A DNA stretch of 64,000 nt, from positions 558,001 to 622,000 of the forward strand of contig JAEVLN010000021.1 of NCBI GenBank assembly GCA_018350325.1, given 5' to 3'. A program made the translations under genes and the position numbers. Below, in pieces: positions 60,020-64,000 of this stretch (its first letter is position 1; each line of letters begins with the position of its first letter). Source of the stretch: Globodera rostochiensis. Lineage: Eukaryota > Nematoda > Chromadorea > Rhabditida > Heteroderidae. Below the pieces are notes generated by a model. The model searched no databases, was not told the origin of the DNA, and saw nothing but the letters and a program-made list of their open reading frames with translations.

Positions 60020-60507
60020 GTTTTGAAGTTTAGTATTTTTGCTCATTTTTGACAATTCTGTAACTCCGTCAGTTTTGAGCCAATCTAAATAATTTTTTTG
60101 TTGTATTCAGCGTAAAAAACTGAACAAATTTATCATTTTAAAATTTCAAAAAACACAAATTTGAAGTTTTGTATTTTTGGTCATTTTTGACAATTCTGTA
60201 ACTTTGGCAATTTTAAACCAATCTAAACAATTATTTTTTTATTGAATTCGCCATAAAAAAACTAAACAAATTTATCATTTTAAAATTTCAAAAAACACAA
60301 ATTTGAAGTTTTGTATTTTTGGTCATTTTTGACAATTCTGTAACTTTGGCAATTTTAAACCAATCTAAACAATTATTTTTTTATTGAATTCGCCATAAAA
60401 AAAAACAAATTTATCATTTAAAATTTGAAAAAACACAAATTTGGAGTATTGTATTTTTGGTCTTTTTTTGACAATTCTGTAACTTTGGGAGTTTTAACCC
60501 ATCTAAA
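60020..60507. repeat. ~140 bp minisatellite, four units, upstream of copy 2
   Basis: Units start near 60,024, 60,163, 60,304 and 60,443 (periods 139-141 bp). They are the same family as 55,856-56,205, with one to two more units. The two middle units are almost identical to each other, suggesting recent expansion. Confidence 0.92.
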
Positions 60508-60641
60508 CTTAAAGTTGTACACAAAGTTGTATAGGAAGTTGTACGCAAAGTTGTATAGGAAGTTGTAAATAGGAGAGAAAAGTTGTACATAAAGTTGTAT
60601 AGGAAGTTGTAAATAGGAGAGGAAAGTTGTAAGCCAATATC
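60508..60641 (-). repeat. Sub-terminal inverted array, 5' arm of copy 2
   Basis: AAGTTGTACACAAAGTTGTA, then AGGAAGTTGTACGCAAAGTT, then AAGTTGTAAATAGGAGAG twice, ending AAAGTTGTAAGCCAATAT. Equivalent to 56,206-56,339. Confidence 0.88.
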
Positions 60642-61157
60642 AAAGGGAAAAAGGGAGATTGCAAACACAAAGTGCGCAGCAGCGCGAAAACTTCCCGCGC
60701 GACCCCCCACTTTCTTTACATCATTCGAAAGCTCTTGAAAAGCTATACATTTTATCTGCTGACCTCATACCGCTATCGGCAAAACTCCCCGAGGTGTGGT
60801 CAATTTAAATGTTTTTTGGTCAAAATTTTTGAAATTTTGACTTCAGTTAGGCAACCATAACGTATCTTCAAATTTGTCGTAGCGACATGCACGATAGCTC
60901 ATTAGAAAGCCCTGAGTGTGGAGCAGTGCCTTTTGCCAAGAATACCTCCGATTACCCTACTCCCCGCCCGGGTACAGCTCGAAAACTGAGGGGTGGTCAA
61001 AAAAAAGTGCCAAAAAAAGGTGACTTTTTGGCACTTTTGCACCTTTGGCATTGTGTTGGGACAAATTTTCCAATGCCAATCGATCGGAATCCAAAAGTCC
61101 GCAGGGGTATTGTGAGATCGTTTTTCCGCTCCGGCCACTCTGAAAAGAGTTATTCCA
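60642..61157 (-). repeat. Helitron 5' block (copy 2)
   Basis: Same block as 56,340-56,855, including the hairpin at 61,003-61,037 and the abrupt switch into Rep sequence after TTATTCCAA. Confidence 0.9.
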
Positions 61158-61158
61158 A

Positions 61159-63831
61159 TTGCAGCAATGTAGTCACGGGCAAGTAGCTGCCGGTAGTTCT
61201 TTTTTGTTTGGATTGCCTTCAAATGGTCCATCTCGTTTCGCTCGATGCGGTTGAGCACAGAAATAGTAAAGTATTCTGCCAAACGTCTGGCGAACCACAA
61301 CCAATGAAAAGCGTTTTTGTCGTCCCCACGAAGAGCCATCCTGTAGCGGTAAAATTGGCGTTCCGAGATATTTGACTGTTTTGTGCTATCATGTATATTT
61401 CCCGGCTCTATCACGGGGTCTTCTTCCCGGCCTGCTTCATTCTCTTCCTCCTCTAAAACATCTTCGTCAAGCTCCAAAGCTTCTTCCGGCATTTCTTCGT
61501 TTTCTTGATGCTCAGACGTCCCCACATCAGCTTCGTTTGGCATTGGTTCGGAAACTTCTCCTGTCATGGCATTGTCGAGGGCATCTTGCATCTGGACTTC
61601 CTCTCGCTCCTCCCGCGTAAGCTGTTTATTGGCGGTGCGAAACAGTTGGAATTAATAAATTTACCATTCGCCCCCGCTTCTTGATGAACCATCGCCAGCC
61701 AGGCGTTCCGCGCGGATGAAGTAGAGGGAAGCAGCAAGGGTCTAATTGCGGCATTCCACTCTTCAGCTCCCGCATCTTGCCTGCCTTATCGCACACCCAG
61801 AAAGCTTAAACCATAAATGCTTAAACGCGTTAAATTAGACTTTGTACCGCTTATCTCCGGTGCCAAGCCGTCTTCCTGGACCCAAATGACGGCGACCTGT
61901 TTTGCAGTGGGTGCGTCGGCTCTTTCAATGATGGTAACGTCCCCACGATTTTTTAGTGCGTCTGTTTTGAGGTCTCTGTCGGTGAGAAGAGCTATCTGTA
62001 AAGATAACAATCAATTCTATGTAATATTTATGTCAACAATTTTGTGTATTTTACCTGAAACCGCGGAATCTCTCCAGCAGCAGACTTTGCAGCCTCAATT
62101 TTCGCCCCCGCTGTTTCAAAAGTACGGCCAAATGGGTTTGTGCGCATCAACTCCTCGAGCTTGCGGACAATTTCTGCTTTGACAGGGGCTGATAGGGCAA
62201 TAGTCAAGTTGTCGTCACGGATGTTCATTGCCGCTTCTGGTGTTAGCGTGTACACCTGAGCAAACGTTGGTCGGCGGCCCCCCGGAGCAATAAGGTCGCT
62301 GAACTGGAAGGAGAATTCTCCTGAAATGATTAAATTATGAATGTCGCTTGGTTTATTCAAGTACCGTTGTATTTGCAGGTGTCCAAGCGGCCCCCCATTT
62401 GGTCTTCTGGAGCCTTTTCGCCATGCACAGATGCGAACGCAAATGTGTTGTTGAAGGGCATAGTGTTGTCCAAAAACGCCTCCCGCGTCTTCTGATCGTT
62501 GGAATTGATCAAACCTTTGCTGTATTCCGCAGGCGCGTTTTGGAGCTCCTCGAACTCAGCCTTCATTTGCTGGGTGTGCACGTCCCCACCGGCACAGCAT
62601 TGAGTAAGGCGGCCCCCCTTGACCTTTTCATGCTCTCCTTTCAACATGAGCGCTCCGCAATGCTCGCAGACGGCTTCCCCAAATTGGCCACTGTCATAGT
62701 AGTCGACCTTTTGTTTAAAAAATAGTATGACATGTGACTAAATTAAAAAACCCGGTGGCCTGCTGATTTTGATGCGCATTTTAGGTCTTTGTTTTGGTGA
62801 CAACGTTGAGTAACACGGCCCCCCTTAGCACGTGCAATTTCTTCGAATTTTGGAGCAGACTCCGTGGCTGGGTTGTACTCTTTTGCGTATTTCCCGGCTG
62901 CCAGAAACGCAGCAGCGTTTTGTTGGCACTGCGCGTAAGAGGTACAGTCACATTCGTCCCCACAACGTGTGCAGTTTGGTGTATCTGTGAAGATTATTGA
63001 AAAGGAACAACCATTGTATGACTCAACCTGAAGACCGGCGTTTCTGTTTTTTCTGTCTTGCCTCTGTAGGCCAAGGACGGTTGATGTAATCGTTAAGAAC
63101 TTTCTTCATAGTTTCCTCAATCTGATGGATGTGGCGCTCTTGAAGCTAACAAACAAAAGGTTAAGGAATTAATGCAACAAAAAAACCTTCACAAGCCTAG
63201 CGCTTCTGCAACGCAATGTGACGTCCCCACTTGTAATAGATGTGTTTGTTGCCATTCTTTTGCTAGCGGGGCTCAGACTACGGTCCAATCTTTCACTTTC
63301 TATATGATAAAACGCTGAAAGTATCGGTTTAAAGATTAAACCTGCCACAGAAGCAACAGACAACGCTTCAATGATTGATTCGTCCCCACTGTCATTATCA
63401 CCACAAATCGAGCGTCTTGCGCATTGGTCAACACCTAACGATAGCGTTTCAGATGAGAAAATAAAAACAAAAAGCTTCAAAAAACCTGCGAACGTAACAG
63501 CTGACTCTACAACGTCGCCACAATCATCATTCTGTCTTGAAGTTCCTGCGTGAAAAAGAAGCGTACCCACGGTGTTCTCATTGCAACGATCTTTCCCCAC
63601 GTTATTGTTACAACGTGGTTTTTTCATGGCAGGAGCAGCAAAAGCTTGAACATTGGCATATGTATTGACAATTAAATGTAAACAAAAGGGAAAACCTGTC
63701 TCGGTGCTTGGCTGGTGGATAGCATGTGTAGACGGCCTCCCTTCAGTTGTCAGTGAAGCGTTACTTTGCTTCCGACATTTCTCATACTGCGCTCTTTTGG
63801 CTTCTCTTTTTTTGCGCTCTTTTGTAACCAT
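61159..63831 (-). pseudogene. Truncated Helitron transposase, copy 3
   Basis: Practically identical to copy 2: start codon at 63,831, same nine introns, same loss of everything after LARDYIAA at 61,159, same 229 aa chimeric frame (61,591-60,902). The only change I saw is a single-base difference in the first intron. It lacks the HUH nuclease and helicase, so it cannot be autonomous. Confidence 0.88.
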
Positions 63832-64000
63832 TTTTTAAGATTAAAGAAATTATAAGCTTAAAAAAAGAACGACAATTATGGTTGGCGGTGTTGAATGTTA
63901 AATTATAAGAGAAGGCAATGATCAAAACAGTGTTTGAATGACTAAACACAGTAGCAAAACATGTATACGGAAGGACGAAAATGATGATGAAATGGCGCGA

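Larger units (their letters stand above)
56340..64000 (-). repeat. 4,302 bp tandem duplication, second unit running off the window
   Basis: Everything from 56,340 reappears from 60,642 with a constant 4,302 bp offset, e.g. the chimeric frame at 57,289/61,591, the junction at 56,857/61,159 and the start codon at 59,529/63,831. I noticed only isolated differences (e.g. ACATTAGCATATG at ~59,350 versus ACATTGGCATATG at ~63,652). Both units share the identical deletion junction, so the duplication came after that deletion. A collapsed or mis-expanded assembly cannot be excluded from sequence alone. Confidence 0.93.

Overview
The window is eukaryotic nuclear DNA, probably from an invertebrate with very short introns. 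A nematode is my best guess, at low confidence; the weak hints are 40-67 bp introns and a tiny TTAGGC-type palindrome. There is no bacterial gene organisation, rRNA, CRISPR array or operon.

Positions 1 to about 39.5 kb are a very AT-rich desert. No open frame there exceeds about 90 codons and I could not support any gene. What it does hold: two arrays of one ~108 bp satellite in opposite orientations (2.5 kb and 18.7 kb); a complete 148 bp hAT-type MITE (27.8 kb); a stray Helitron 3' end (28.7 kb); several GC-rich palindromic islets; and kilobase domains in which the plus strand flips between T-rich and A-rich. At 39,535-40,554 lies a 1,020 bp hAT-type element with 12 bp terminal inverted repeats and a perfect 8 bp target duplication. 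It contains a tRNA-like A-box/B-box segment.

From 40.8 kb to the end the window is one Helitron landscape, all units on the minus strand and joined head to tail. Four or five non-autonomous units (40,825-47,960) each end in a hairpin or hairpin relic plus CTRR (CTAG or CTGG) and, where the end survives, begin with a TC-type 5' end abutting the next unit. They are followed by an autonomous unit (47,962 to about 56,855). Its single gene, 55,378 down to 48,441, can be read as 23 exons and 22 introns of 40-67 bp, all in phase, giving about 1,960 residues. Order in the protein: zinc-binding-like N-terminal region, Helitron N-terminal domain, acidic linker, HUH/Y2 Rep nuclease, then a PIF1-type helicase with Walker A, Walker B and the terminal YVAMSRV motif. 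Sub-terminal inverted arrays of a TACAACTT-type repeat flank the coding region.

Upstream on the minus strand, two more copies (56,857-59,529 and 61,159-63,831) keep the N-terminal half but were cut inside the Rep region and fused to the 5' block of the next unit. They lie in a nearly identical 4,302 bp tandem duplication that runs off the window.

The most unusual signal is a nine-base motif on the coding strand, G-N-GGGG-N'-C-G, with N and N' always complementary. It occurs exactly 32 times in the 6.9 kb gene, always in exons and on the same strand. One further copy is interrupted by an intron and is restored only by splicing.
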